Assembly (NCBI GenBank): GCA_017617415.1
Contig: JAFZWH010000174.1
Coordinates: forward strand, 1-36,635
DNA from: Victivallales bacterium
Lineage (GTDB): Bacteria > Verrucomicrobiota > Lentisphaeria > Oligosphaerales > Oligosphaeraceae
DNA length: 36,635 nt
Direction of reading: 5' to 3'
Shown here: piece by piece, positions 1-7,044 of the stretch
Position numbering within the stretch: the stretch's first letter is position 1
Layout: each line of letters begins with the position of its first letter
Notes under the pieces: generated by a model
Seen by the model: the letters and a program-made list of their open reading frames with translations, nothing else
Told to the model about the DNA's origin: nothing
Databases searched by the model: none
Program-made: the position numbers and the translations under genes

Positions 1-2
1 AA

Positions 3-27
3 CCTCTCACCTCTCACCTCTCACCTC
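3..27. repeat. CCTCTCA heptamer tandem array, cut by window edge
   Basis: Three exact CCTCTCA heptamers (3-9, 10-16, 17-23) plus a partial fourth end three bases before the ATG of the first gene. The window starts inside or beside the array, so its full length is unknown. It occupies the place where a ribosome binding site would lie, and no purine-rich Shine-Dalgarno sequence is visible there. Confidence 0.85.
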
Positions 28-30
28 AAT

Positions 31-1593
31 ATGTTCGAATATCCGATTCTCCCCTGCAAGGTTCAATTCAACCGTGAAGAATACCGTGACAAGGTCCTGG
101 GCTGCTGGATGGGCAAGAACATCGGCGGCACCCTCGGCGGTCCCTACGAGGGCAAGCTCGAGATGAACGACGTGACCTTCTACACAGGCCTCACCGACGG
201 CAAGCCCCTGCCCAACGACGACCTCGACCTCCAGCTGGTCTGGCTGACCGCCATTGAGCGTCGCGGCATCTGGCACATCAACGAGCGCACCCTCGGCGAG
301 TTCTGGCTCTCCTATATCCTTGGCCACATGTCCGAATACGGCGTCTGCCAGGCGAACATCCGCAATGGCCTTATCCCGCCACTCTCCGGTGCCTGCAACA
401 ACGAACGCTACAAGGACTCCAACGGCGCGTGGATACGCTCCGAAATCTGGGCCTGCCTCTTCCCTGGCTCCCCCGACGAGGCCGCCTACTACGGCTACTG
501 CGACTCCTGCTGCGACCACTCCGGCGACGGCATCTACGCCGAGATGTTCACCTGCGCCCTCGAAGCCGCCGCTTTCGTCGAATCCGACCTCCAGAAGCTC
601 CTGGACATCGCGCTGGCGCGCATCCCGCAGGACTCCCAGATCGCCCGCGCCGTCAAGATCGCCCGTGACACCTACGCGAAGAAACTGCCCTTCAAGGACG
701 CCCGCAACCAGGTCTGGGACACCTTCAACGACGGCCTGCACTTCCGCGCCGCCGTCAACATCGGCTACGTGATGCTCGCCCTGCTCTACGGCGAAGGCGA
801 CTTCGGCAAGACCGTCGCCCTGGCCGTCAACTGCGGAGACGACACGGACTGCACCGCTGGAACCGCCGGTTCCGTGCTGGGCATCATCCAAGGCCGCAAG
901 GCCATCCCCGAAAAGTGGACCAAGCCCATTGGCGACTCCATCGTGACCTGCACCATCGACACCTTCTCCTTCAGCAACGTCCCCGCGGACATCAACGAAC
1001 TGACCAACCGCGTCATCTGCTGCGCCTACGAGGCCTGGGCTGGCAACCCCCAAGGGCTGCCCTCCTTCACCGACGACGCGACCTACGTCGCTCCGGAATA
1101 TCGCGAAGTCCTCAAGACCTGTCTCCGCGCCGACCTGCTCCTTTGGGGACGCGACCCCTATTCCTACATCTTCGAATTGCCCTCCACCAAGATCTTCTGC
1201 CACTATGACCAGGGACCGTACATCCAGCCTGGCCAGCCCAAGAAACTCGCCTTCTCCGCCGTGGCCACCATCGGCGCCGCGCGTTCCGTCAGCGTGAAGT
1301 TGTCGCTTCCTGACGGTTGGAAGGCAACGCCCTCCGCTGGCGTGAGCATCCCCGCCAAGTGTGACATCGTCAGCCCCGTTGAAATCACCCTCACCCCCAG
1401 CGACAACATTGCGGGCGGGATGGTCTATATCCCCGTCACCGTGCAGTTGTCCGACCGCCTCGCCCCCGACGCCTTCAACCTTCCGCTCCAGTGCGGCGGC
1501 CCCTACGAATTCGACACCAACGTCCCCTGCCAGGACTGGTGGGAGTTCGACCTCCTGCGTAACGGGCACCGCCGCAAAGACTTCAAGATGTAA
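31..1593 (+). CDS. ADP-ribosylglycohydrolase family protein, long form
   Basis: This 520-residue protein belongs to the ADP-ribosylglycohydrolase (DraG/ARH) fold, whose members hydrolyse ADP-ribosyl or related N/O-glycosidic bonds with a two-metal centre. The N-terminal half carries CWMGKNIGGTLGGP (about 25-38), an acidic metal-site segment NDDLD (62-66, in place of the usual TDDT) and the signature GDDTD (about 269-273) followed by CTAGTAG. Beyond about residue 330 there is an extra region ending in what looks like a beta-sandwich, making it nearly twice as long as the minimal family. No signal peptide is visible, so it is probably cytosolic. The start chosen is the ATG directly after the CCTCTCA array. 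The family assignment is firm; the substrate is not. Long forms may act on glycosides rather than on ADP-ribosyl proteins. Confidence 0.88.
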   Translation: MFEYPILPCKVQFNREEYRDKVLGCWMGKNIGGTLGGPYEGKLEMNDVTFYTGLTDGKPLPNDDLDLQLVWLTAIERRGIWHINERTLGEFWLSYILGHMSEYGVCQANIRNGLIPPLSGACNNERYKDSNGAWIRSEIWACLFPGSPDEAAYYGYCDSCCDHSGDGIYAEMFTCALEAAAFVESDLQKLLDIALARIPQDSQIARAVKIARDTYAKKLPFKDARNQVWDTFNDGLHFRAAVNIGYVMLALLYGEGDFGKTVALAVNCGDDTDCTAGTAGSVLGIIQGRKAIPEKWTKPIGDSIVTCTIDTFSFSNVPADINELTNRVICCAYEAWAGNPQGLPSFTDDATYVAPEYREVLKTCLRADLLLWGRDPYSYIFELPSTKIFCHYDQGPYIQPGQPKKLAFSAVATIGAARSVSVKLSLPDGWKATPSAGVSIPAKCDIVSPVEITLTPSDNIAGGMVYIPVTVQLSDRLAPDAFNLPLQCGGPYEFDTNVPCQDWWEFDLLRNGHRRKDFKM

Positions 1594-1607
1594 GGCAACG
1601 ACGTGGC

Positions 1608-1645
1608 GTCGGCCGGCGGGCGTCAGGCGTCAGGCGTCGGTCCGC
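1608..1645. repeat. GTCAGGC-type heptad array upstream of first DUF4143 ATPase
   Basis: The intergenic DNA reads in register as GTCGGCC, GGCGGGC, GTCAGGC, GTCAGGC, GTCGGTC, i.e. five 7-base units from 1608 to 1642. It runs straight into the AT-rich 32-bp repeats that start at 1646. The same heptad style recurs after this ATPase and before the second one. Confidence 0.75.
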
Positions 1646-1733
1646 AAAACAACCTTGATTTTTGTCCAAATTTCCATAAAACAACCTTGATTTTTGTCCA
1701 AATTTCCATAAAACAACCTTGATTTTTGTCCAA
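1646..1733. repeat. 32-bp tandem repeat array (2.75 copies) upstream of ATPase
   Basis: Exact direct repeats start at 1646, 1678 and 1710, with a strict 32-bp period. Each unit begins AAAACAACCTTGATTTTTG and continues TCCAAATTTCCAT; the third copy stops after 24 bases. There are no spacers, so this is not CRISPR. The third copy supplies the -35 box of the following promoter. A 32-bp period is close to three helical turns, which would put identical protein sites on one face of the DNA. It is likely an operator array, with autoregulation by the ATPase or control by a host factor as options. Confidence 0.85.
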
Positions 1734-1746
1734 GAAATGATATAGT
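1719..1746 (+). promoter_or_regulatory. Sigma-70-type promoter of first DUF4143 ATPase
   Basis: TTGATT (1719-1724) and TATAGT (1741-1746) are separated by 16 bp. The -35 lies inside the third copy of the 32-bp repeat, so any protein bound to the array would overlap RNA polymerase. The predicted transcript start is about 30 bases ahead of the ATG at 1784. Confidence 0.6.
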
Positions 1747-1783
1747 ATGCTTGTTTCCAAACAATAATCATAGACAGACAAAA

Positions 1784-3190
1784 ATGCATCGTTTTTTATC
1801 GCAAAAACTGCTACAATGGAAGGAACGCCCCACCCGTCATCCCTTGATTCTGCGCGGGGCGCGTCAAGTCGGCAAGACCTATCTGGTCCGTGAATTGGCC
1901 CAGTCGTCCTTTGCGCATTTCATCGAAGTGAATTTTGAGGCGGACGCCACGCTGTCGTCATTCTTCGCATCGAAGGATCCCTCGGTGATCTGCGAGCTGC
2001 TTTCCGCAAAGTACTCCGTTCCGGTCATTGACGGGCAGACCTTGTTGTTTCTGGACGAACTTCAGGCCGCCCCGCCCTTCGTCCTGGAATCCCTGCGTTA
2101 CTTTTATGAAAAGCGTCCGGGCCTCCATGTGATTGCGGCGGGGTCGCTGCTGGAGTTTCTGCTTGAGCAGTCCAATCCGGAGCCAGCACGGCACTTCCCC
2201 ATGCCTGTCGGACGGCTCGAATACATGTATGTCCCGCCGCTCCAATTCGAGGAGTTTCTATTGGCAGCCGGACAGTCCGGTTTGGTGGATTGGCTCGGCG
2301 GCTACCAAGTGGGCACGGTGGAACCGGAGGGGCTTCACCGGGAGCTATCGCTGTGGCTCCGACGATACCTTGCTATTGGCGGCATGCCCGCCGTGGCACA
2401 GGCATACTTCGGCGGGGACATCACGGCCGCCCAACGCGAACAGCAGCTCCTCCTAGCCACATATCATGACGACTTCCCAAAATATGGTCGCCACGCCTCT
2501 CCCGCACTGCTCCAGAAGGTGTTTCTGGCTATCCCGGCAATGCTCGGACACAAACTGGTCTTTTCCCATATCGACACATGCGTCAAGGCACGGGACCTGT
2601 CAGAGGCCTTCAACCGGCTTTGCCAGGCACGAGTCGTGGCCAAAATCCGCCACACCCCGGCAAATGGTATTCCCATCGGTTTCGGGGCGAATGGCACGAC
2701 CTTCAAGCCGCTTTTTCTGGATGTCGGACTGGCCTGCCGCGCCCTCGGCCTGAGTCTGGCAGACTTCGTGATGGAAGACACGGCGCTCCTGGAGAATCGC
2801 GGCGAGATATGCGAGCAGTTCATCGGGCAGCATTTGCTGTATGCGGGCGAGGAATACGAGGAACCGTCCGCCTACTATTGGCAACGGGAGGCGCGGGGGG
2901 CCTCGGCCGAAGTGGACTATATCGTTCAGACGGGAAATGAAATCGTCCCGGTGGAAGTCAAAAGCGGACGCACTGGGTCGCTGAAGGGACTGCACCTTTT
3001 CCTCAATGAAAAGCACCGGAGCTTTGCCGTGCGCTTCAATGCGGATCTGCCTTCGCTGCTCGAAGACGCCTGCCTCAAGGACACTGCGGGACGGGAATGC
3101 CGCTTCACCCTCCTGTCCCTTCCCCTTTATTTGGTCGGACAACTCCCGCGACTGCTCCGAGAGCGCGCCTATTGGCGCAAAACGCAATAA
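1784..3190 (+). CDS. AAA_14/DUF4143 ATPase
   Basis: A 468-residue ATPase with the two-domain layout of the AAA_14 plus DUF4143 family. Walker A is GARQVGKT (25-32), Walker B is LLFLDELQ, and a sensor-like segment reads IAAGSLLEFLLEQ. The C-terminal DUF4143 region keeps a nuclease-fold-like pattern EVDYI...VEVKSG (D...ExK), which may be structural or catalytic. The family is common in gut bacteria and archaea; its biochemical role is unsettled, so none is assigned. I chose the ATG at 1784; an upstream TTG at 1751 is in frame but lies at the predicted transcript start. No clear Shine-Dalgarno sequence precedes 1784. Heptad arrays sit on both sides and a 32-bp-period array lies directly upstream, an arrangement repeated at the second ATPase (22500-23780). 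Confidence 0.9.
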   Translation: MHRFLSQKLLQWKERPTRHPLILRGARQVGKTYLVRELAQSSFAHFIEVNFEADATLSSFFASKDPSVICELLSAKYSVPVIDGQTLLFLDELQAAPPFVLESLRYFYEKRPGLHVIAAGSLLEFLLEQSNPEPARHFPMPVGRLEYMYVPPLQFEEFLLAAGQSGLVDWLGGYQVGTVEPEGLHRELSLWLRRYLAIGGMPAVAQAYFGGDITAAQREQQLLLATYHDDFPKYGRHASPALLQKVFLAIPAMLGHKLVFSHIDTCVKARDLSEAFNRLCQARVVAKIRHTPANGIPIGFGANGTTFKPLFLDVGLACRALGLSLADFVMEDTALLENRGEICEQFIGQHLLYAGEEYEEPSAYYWQREARGASAEVDYIVQTGNEIVPVEVKSGRTGSLKGLHLFLNEKHRSFAVRFNADLPSLLEDACLKDTAGRECRFTLLSLPLYLVGQLPRLLRERAYWRKTQ

Positions 3191-3204
3191 TCCTCAGTCA
3201 CCCA

Positions 3205-3375
3205 GCCGTCAGCCGTCAGGCGTCGGGACATTGGACGGCGGACGGCGGATGTCGGGACATTGGACGGCGACCATCGGTCATCAGGCGTCAGGCCTCCAGG
3301 CCTCCAGGCCTTCAGGTCTCCAGGACCTCAGACACCTAAGCCTCAGGCGTCAGGCCGTCGGCCGTCAGGGCGTCA
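3205..3375. repeat. GC-rich degenerate heptad repeat tract
   Basis: This non-coding tract downstream of the ATPase is built from variants of GTCAGGC and CCTCCAGG. It includes an exact 19-base direct repeat, GTCGGGACATTGGACGGCG, at 3222-3240 and 3251-3269. Short open frames crossing it have repetitive, unnatural composition and are not called as genes. Confidence 0.75.
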
Positions 3376-3498
3376 GCCGCGATGCGGCAAGCGCACGAAG
3401 TGTGCGACCATGCGTAACCGGCTGCAAGTGCCTGAAAGGCACGCAGCTGCCGGACAGCCGTCCCCACACCACCAGCGCCCGAAAAGGGCGCGATAACT
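3375..3498. other. Cluster of GC-rich hairpins
   Basis: Four adjacent stem-loops with GA-rich loops lie here: GCCGC-gat-GCGGC, CGCAC-gaagt-GTGCG, a long one with GCTGC(aa)GTGCCT-gaa-AGGCAC-GCAGC (3421-3447), and GCGCCC-gaaaa-GGGCGC. None is followed by a T-tract, so they are not classic terminators. The third shares its CCTGAAAGGC core and the following CAG-TGCC pattern with the extreme right end of the window. It may be a dispersed structured repeat or a non-coding RNA; I cannot tell which. Confidence 0.5.
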
Positions 3499-3583
3499 CT
3501 TCTGGACGATTATTGCCCCAAAGTGTTTCCCCGCATCGGCCTTCCAAGGCTTAAGTCACTAGATCACAGGAGTCAAGCCCCGA

Positions 3584-3611
3584 TTTTAAGCCTTAAGCTT
3601 TAGGCCTTAAG
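3584..3611. repeat. TTAAGCC-type heptad array
   Basis: Four 7-base units in register: TTTTAAG, CCTTAAG, CTTTAGG, CCTTAAG. This is an AT-rich version of the heptads elsewhere in the window. The rest of the stretch 3612-3800 shows no gene or clear site. Confidence 0.65.
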
Positions 3612-3813
3612 CTATTTCCGCCCCCTTGCCCCGAAACGGATTACGAAAACCTACGATTTTCACATGGTATTTTATGGGAAAACCGTGGCAATATCCCCTT
3701 AACAGCCTATATTTTCTTGGTTTCCGCGCAACAAAATACGCCAGAAAAAACACTTTCTTATCTATTCATTCCTAACCAGGACAATGGGATAAAGCAAAAC
3801 GAAGGAGAAATCC

Positions 3814-3948
3814 ATGAAAAATGTCCTTCTCGCATTGGCAGTGGCAGTTTGTGTACTACTGATTGCAGGCTGTGATAGTGGCGACTACAAAACCGGTGGC
3901 GGCGGAAAGCCCCAGCACTACAATACTGGAAATGGCCAGTATGATTAG
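3814..3948 (+). CDS. Small lipoprotein, 44 residues
   Basis: A short gene with a strong Shine-Dalgarno sequence (AAGGAG at 3802-3807) and an ATG at 3814. The product starts MKNVLLALAVAVCVLLIAGC, a compact type II (lipoprotein) signal peptide ending in the lipobox LIAGC, so the mature protein would begin at a lipidated cysteine (residue 20). The remaining 24 residues are hydrophilic and rich in Gly, Asn, Gln and Tyr, without a recognisable domain. It resembles the small entericidin-like or spacer lipoproteins of Gram-negative cell envelopes, but no homology is claimed. It stands alone between repeat-rich intergenic regions and was probably missed in length-filtered annotation. Confidence 0.75.
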   Translation: MKNVLLALAVAVCVLLIAGCDSGDYKTGGGGKPQHYNTGNGQYD

Positions 3949-4014
3949 GCGCAAATTGGCTTCTTTTCTTTTTGTTTAGTTGTGTTCCTCAAGAGTGTTG
4001 ATTTTTGTATTGTA

Positions 4015-4068
4015 CTGTCGGCGACTCGCCGACAGAATGCGTTGTGGTGGTGCCTCGCCATCACACAA
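4015..4068. other. Pair of palindromic hairpins (REP-like)
   Basis: The first is perfect: CTGTCGGCG (4015-4023), loop ACT, CGCCGACAG (4027-4035). The second is imperfect and pairs TTGTGGTGG with CCATCACACAA around a TGCCTCG loop region (about 4042-4067). Neither has a T-tract. The two-palindrome layout resembles REP elements; they may protect the 3' end of the lipoprotein transcript. Confidence 0.55.
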
Positions 4069-4209
4069 GTCAATCCAGGGATTTAGGTTCAATTAACAAC
4101 ACATTTGTCAAACAGAGCGTAAAATAAAAGTTTCAAATCGTTTTCAACCATATCTTCTTCACAGGTTTAGGTCAACAAATTTACACCTTCCCTAATAGGA
4201 ATACAACCT

Positions 4210-5199
4210 ATGAATCAAATTGAAGCAATTTGCCCTGTTTGCAAAAGCAAAGTCATTGGAGATCATTATTTATGTCCTGGAGTTTTTAATGCCAAAAGGA
4301 TTATCGGCAATTCAGAAACCACTCCGTTACCACAAGATCTTTTATATCATTATACGACAATTGAAACACTTGAAGCAATTCTTAAATCAAAAACTTTGCG
4401 AGGGTCTCACTATTCTCAATTAAATGACTGGAAAGAAGTTGAGATAGGAATACAGAAATTGAAAGAAGGCTTAGAAAAGCTTGAGATTGCCAATTCAGTT
4501 CGAAATGAAGTATCTGCCGTTATATCAGACATTTTACAAAAGAAGTTCAATTGTTTTATCACCTCATTTTCAACACAGGGGGATTTGCTATCTCAATGGC
4601 GAGCATACACCGATTCTCATAACGGTGGAGTTGCAATAGGTTTCAAGGGCAGTAAACTCCATCGTTTCGAATCAAATTCTTGTTCGCTTCTTCCCTGTTC
4701 ATACACAACTCAGGATAACGATATAAATCTTGAGCAAATATTTAATCCCTCATGGGATTCCCATGAAGAAAATGATTCATCGCGCGATATTGTCTTGATT
4801 CAGAAATGTCTTCCTAAACTTATTCAGATTGCGACAACCATTAAGCATTATGGATACTATGAAGAGCAAGAATGGCGATTAATTTCAATAGAAAATGATA
4901 ATGCAAAAATACATAGAGTTCAGGACTCTTGCCTTCAAAAACAATTTATTGAGTATAAAATCGAGCCTAGCATGATAGACCATGTCATTATTTCGCCCCA
5001 TCATGACAATCAGCAAGTGTTAGTCGAAAAAGTAAAAAAACTGAAAAACAAAGGGCTTCTTCCAAATGAGTGCAATATCGTATGTAGTTCTATTCCATAT
5101 AGGGATGTAACCGTTCATCCCTCACTTGGGCAGTTGATTTTCTGCTGGATGAAGCGTTTTTTTAGAAGAGTATGTAAAATTTTACATCTGCAAGAGTGA
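4210..5199 (+). CDS. DUF2971 domain protein with N-terminal zinc knuckle
   Basis: A 329-residue soluble protein. Residues 8-22 form a small possible zinc knuckle (C8, C11, H19, C22). The DUF2971 domain follows with its typical landmarks: LYHYTTIETLEAIL, LND, SQWRAY followed by GGVAIGF, EEQEWRLI, and a late SIPYRDV. The domain is widespread and often sits in accessory or defence regions; its activity is not established. The YHYT...L..I....L.....LND opening resembles ADP-ribosyltransferase-type folds, but that is my inference from pattern only. It is the first gene of the AT-rich island and has AT-biased codons unlike the flanking genes. A weak AGGAA lies upstream of the ATG. Confidence 0.8.
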   Translation: MNQIEAICPVCKSKVIGDHYLCPGVFNAKRIIGNSETTPLPQDLLYHYTTIETLEAILKSKTLRGSHYSQLNDWKEVEIGIQKLKEGLEKLEIANSVRNEVSAVISDILQKKFNCFITSFSTQGDLLSQWRAYTDSHNGGVAIGFKGSKLHRFESNSCSLLPCSYTTQDNDINLEQIFNPSWDSHEENDSSRDIVLIQKCLPKLIQIATTIKHYGYYEEQEWRLISIENDNAKIHRVQDSCLQKQFIEYKIEPSMIDHVIISPHHDNQQVLVEKVKKLKNKGLLPNECNIVCSSIPYRDVTVHPSLGQLIFCWMKRFFRRVCKILHLQE

Positions 5200-5289
5200 T
5201 ACACAAATTGTAGCAACTTGGAGTAAAATTGAGTCGTCTTAAGTTTAGACTATTTGATGTCATGCTGTCATTCGTAGGGAGAAACTTAA

Positions 5290-5913
5290 ATGATTTCTGA
5301 TGAACAAATCAAACAAGCACTTGTCAAGGCTGTAATATCGTTTTACCAAAAAGAATCTCGATTGGTTGACGATGGTGTATGCGAGCGGGCAATTGTGGGA
5401 AGAATTTTGCTTTATTTGGCACAAAAAATCAAACGATTGAGATATGGATATGAGGTCTTTACAGAATTTAACAGGATGTATGAGGGAGTTGATAACCACG
5501 CAATGGTAAAATTGTTGGATTCAGAAAACGGAAAGAAGATTAAAGTATATCCAGACATATTGGTTTTAAAGTGCAACAATGATATGACACCATGTGAGAA
5601 TATCTTGGTTGTCGAAGCCAAAAAGTTTGATAATGCTTCATTTTCTGCCCTCAAGAGTGATAAGACTAAATTAAAAATCTTTACCGAGGTTTTTTCAGAG
5701 ACTATCTCTTTCCAGAGATGTTTTGGCTATCAGATTGGTGCACATTTGTTCTTTGACATGAACAGATTCGTTATCTTATGGTATAAAAATGGCGAACCAA
5801 CGGAGGAAGTGATTTTTACTAAAAATGGGAACCATTTTGACCATGAAACAAGGGATTTTGTGTATTCCAATTATTACTACGACAAGCGACAACACGAACT
5901 AAAATTGAATTAA
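5290..5913 (+). CDS. PD-(D/E)XK nuclease-like protein
   Basis: A 207-residue protein with the core pattern of restriction-endonuclease-like enzymes: an early acidic residue in DGVCERAIVGRILLYL (E32), then YPDILVL (P88-D89) and ILVVEAKKF (E109-A110-K111). The FTEFNR segment between them and the K-KLKIFTE...FGYQIG tail match a common small family found in mobile and defence regions whose members are annotated as hypothetical. The metal-binding triad is intact, so nuclease activity is plausible but untested; no DNA-recognition domain is visible. It is probably co-transcribed with its neighbours. AGGGAGA precedes the ATG. Confidence 0.65.
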   Translation: MISDEQIKQALVKAVISFYQKESRLVDDGVCERAIVGRILLYLAQKIKRLRYGYEVFTEFNRMYEGVDNHAMVKLLDSENGKKIKVYPDILVLKCNNDMTPCENILVVEAKKFDNASFSALKSDKTKLKIFTEVFSETISFQRCFGYQIGAHLFFDMNRFVILWYKNGEPTEEVIFTKNGNHFDHETRDFVYSNYYYDKRQHELKLN

Positions 5914-5957
5914 AATACTCTCCTTTAATTAGTAACTTCCACAATGAATGTTTTCAA

Positions 5958-6836
5958 ATGAGAACTTTTTTTGCATATTTGGATGTGCTGGGATTTAAGC
6001 ATCTGTTTGATTCACACCAGTCGCCTGAACTTCATCAGTGCGTGAATGAACTCATTCATGTTTTTAATAGTGCTATTTGGAAATCTCTTGAATGTCCGAA
6101 TGTAAAAAAAGATAAAATATATATTGAACATGAGAACATAAGTGATAATATAGAGCTTCGCCTGCTTTCTGACTCTATTCTTATTTGGTGCAAAAAGCCA
6201 AATGAACGTTCTTTTTGTATGATTGTTGAAGCAATTCAGCAACTTCTTTTTTGGGGGATAAAGAAAGGGAAGCCGTTGCGTGGGGTCTTAACATATGGTG
6301 ATATTTTTCTTGTTAAAAGCCGAGAGAAACATGCCCCCATTAACAATGAAGCCATTTATGGCAAGGCCCTTATCAGAGCATATAGGCTTGAAGGAGAAAT
6401 GCAATGGAGTGGTTGTATTGTCACTCCTCAAGCATGGACAAAACTTAAAAGAGTCTGGCAAGGAGTTAGGATACCTACTGACACACCAAATGGTCTGTTT
6501 AACTATGTTCCTAGATTGGTTTGGTATAGTGTTCCTTTCAAAAATAGTGTTCCTTCCCAAAATCATAACCAGGAACATAAACCAGTCAAACATCAGAAGT
6601 GTATTGCCATAGACTGGAATACTGAGTTATTTGATCAGCCACTACAAGCTGAAGATTTTAGCAGGTGCTTCCAATCAGAAGAAGGTGAAGTTCAACTTAA
6701 AGCAACGGAAACATCATATTTTTATAACGAAACAAAACGAATTCATTCTCTTCATAAAAACAGAATACAACGCTCCAGAATTCCCATTCCAAAAGCCAAG
6801 TATTCAATTCGGGATGTTGGTCATAAATCCAAATGA
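5958..6836 (+). CDS. Class III nucleotide cyclase-like protein
   Basis: A 292-residue soluble protein with the order of motifs seen in class III adenylate/guanylate cyclases: AYLDVLGFK (D9, first metal ligand), RLLSDSILIW (D72, second acidic residue), PLRGVLTYGDIF and IYGKALIRAYRLE (about 133-145, the counterpart of the G..V..A.RLE helix). The palm fold is shared with GGDEF and Cas10 polymerases. Known relatives include Pycsar cyclases and many uncharacterised proteins beginning with a FIDxLGF-type motif. Whether this one makes a cyclic nucleotide is unknown. The C-terminal 90 residues are basic and not recognised. It sits between a nuclease-like gene and a histidine kinase, 44 bases after the former. 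It could supply the ligand for the CARF-like sensor at 11340-12983; that is speculation. Confidence 0.6.
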   Translation: MRTFFAYLDVLGFKHLFDSHQSPELHQCVNELIHVFNSAIWKSLECPNVKKDKIYIEHENISDNIELRLLSDSILIWCKKPNERSFCMIVEAIQQLLFWGIKKGKPLRGVLTYGDIFLVKSREKHAPINNEAIYGKALIRAYRLEGEMQWSGCIVTPQAWTKLKRVWQGVRIPTDTPNGLFNYVPRLVWYSVPFKNSVPSQNHNQEHKPVKHQKCIAIDWNTELFDQPLQAEDFSRCFQSEEGEVQLKATETSYFYNETKRIHSLHKNRIQRSRIPIPKAKYSIRDVGHKSK

Positions 6837-7044
6837 TTACACTGTCATCCCCAAACCTCTGAAGACCGATGATTTCAGGTTATATCCCCCAAACAGAGGC
6901 ACCTTATCGCAAAGCATCCTCTTAAATCAAAATCCGTCGAAATGGCACGGGAATTGCTATCTACTAATAGTGATTCATACAGAGAATTCAAACACTTCCA
7001 TTTTGACTCTAATCTAAACTCCTTTAATATAGGAAACATTAAAA

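Noticed and set aside
7-1569. Long minus-strand ORF opposite the ADP-ribosylglycohydrolase gene, and similar ones opposite the GC-rich right-end genes
   Set aside because: They are antisense shadows caused by high GC at third codon positions; composition is Gly/Val/Ala-rich with no motifs.
1646-1733. CRISPR array
   Set aside because: Repeat units follow each other without spacers and there are no cas genes; this is a tandem operator-type repeat. The same holds for 22361-22456.
6631-7017. 128-codon frame overlapping the end of the cyclase-like gene
   Set aside because: Mostly overlaps a better gene in another frame, has no ribosome binding site and no recognisable domain. The 208 bases before the kinase gene show nothing else.
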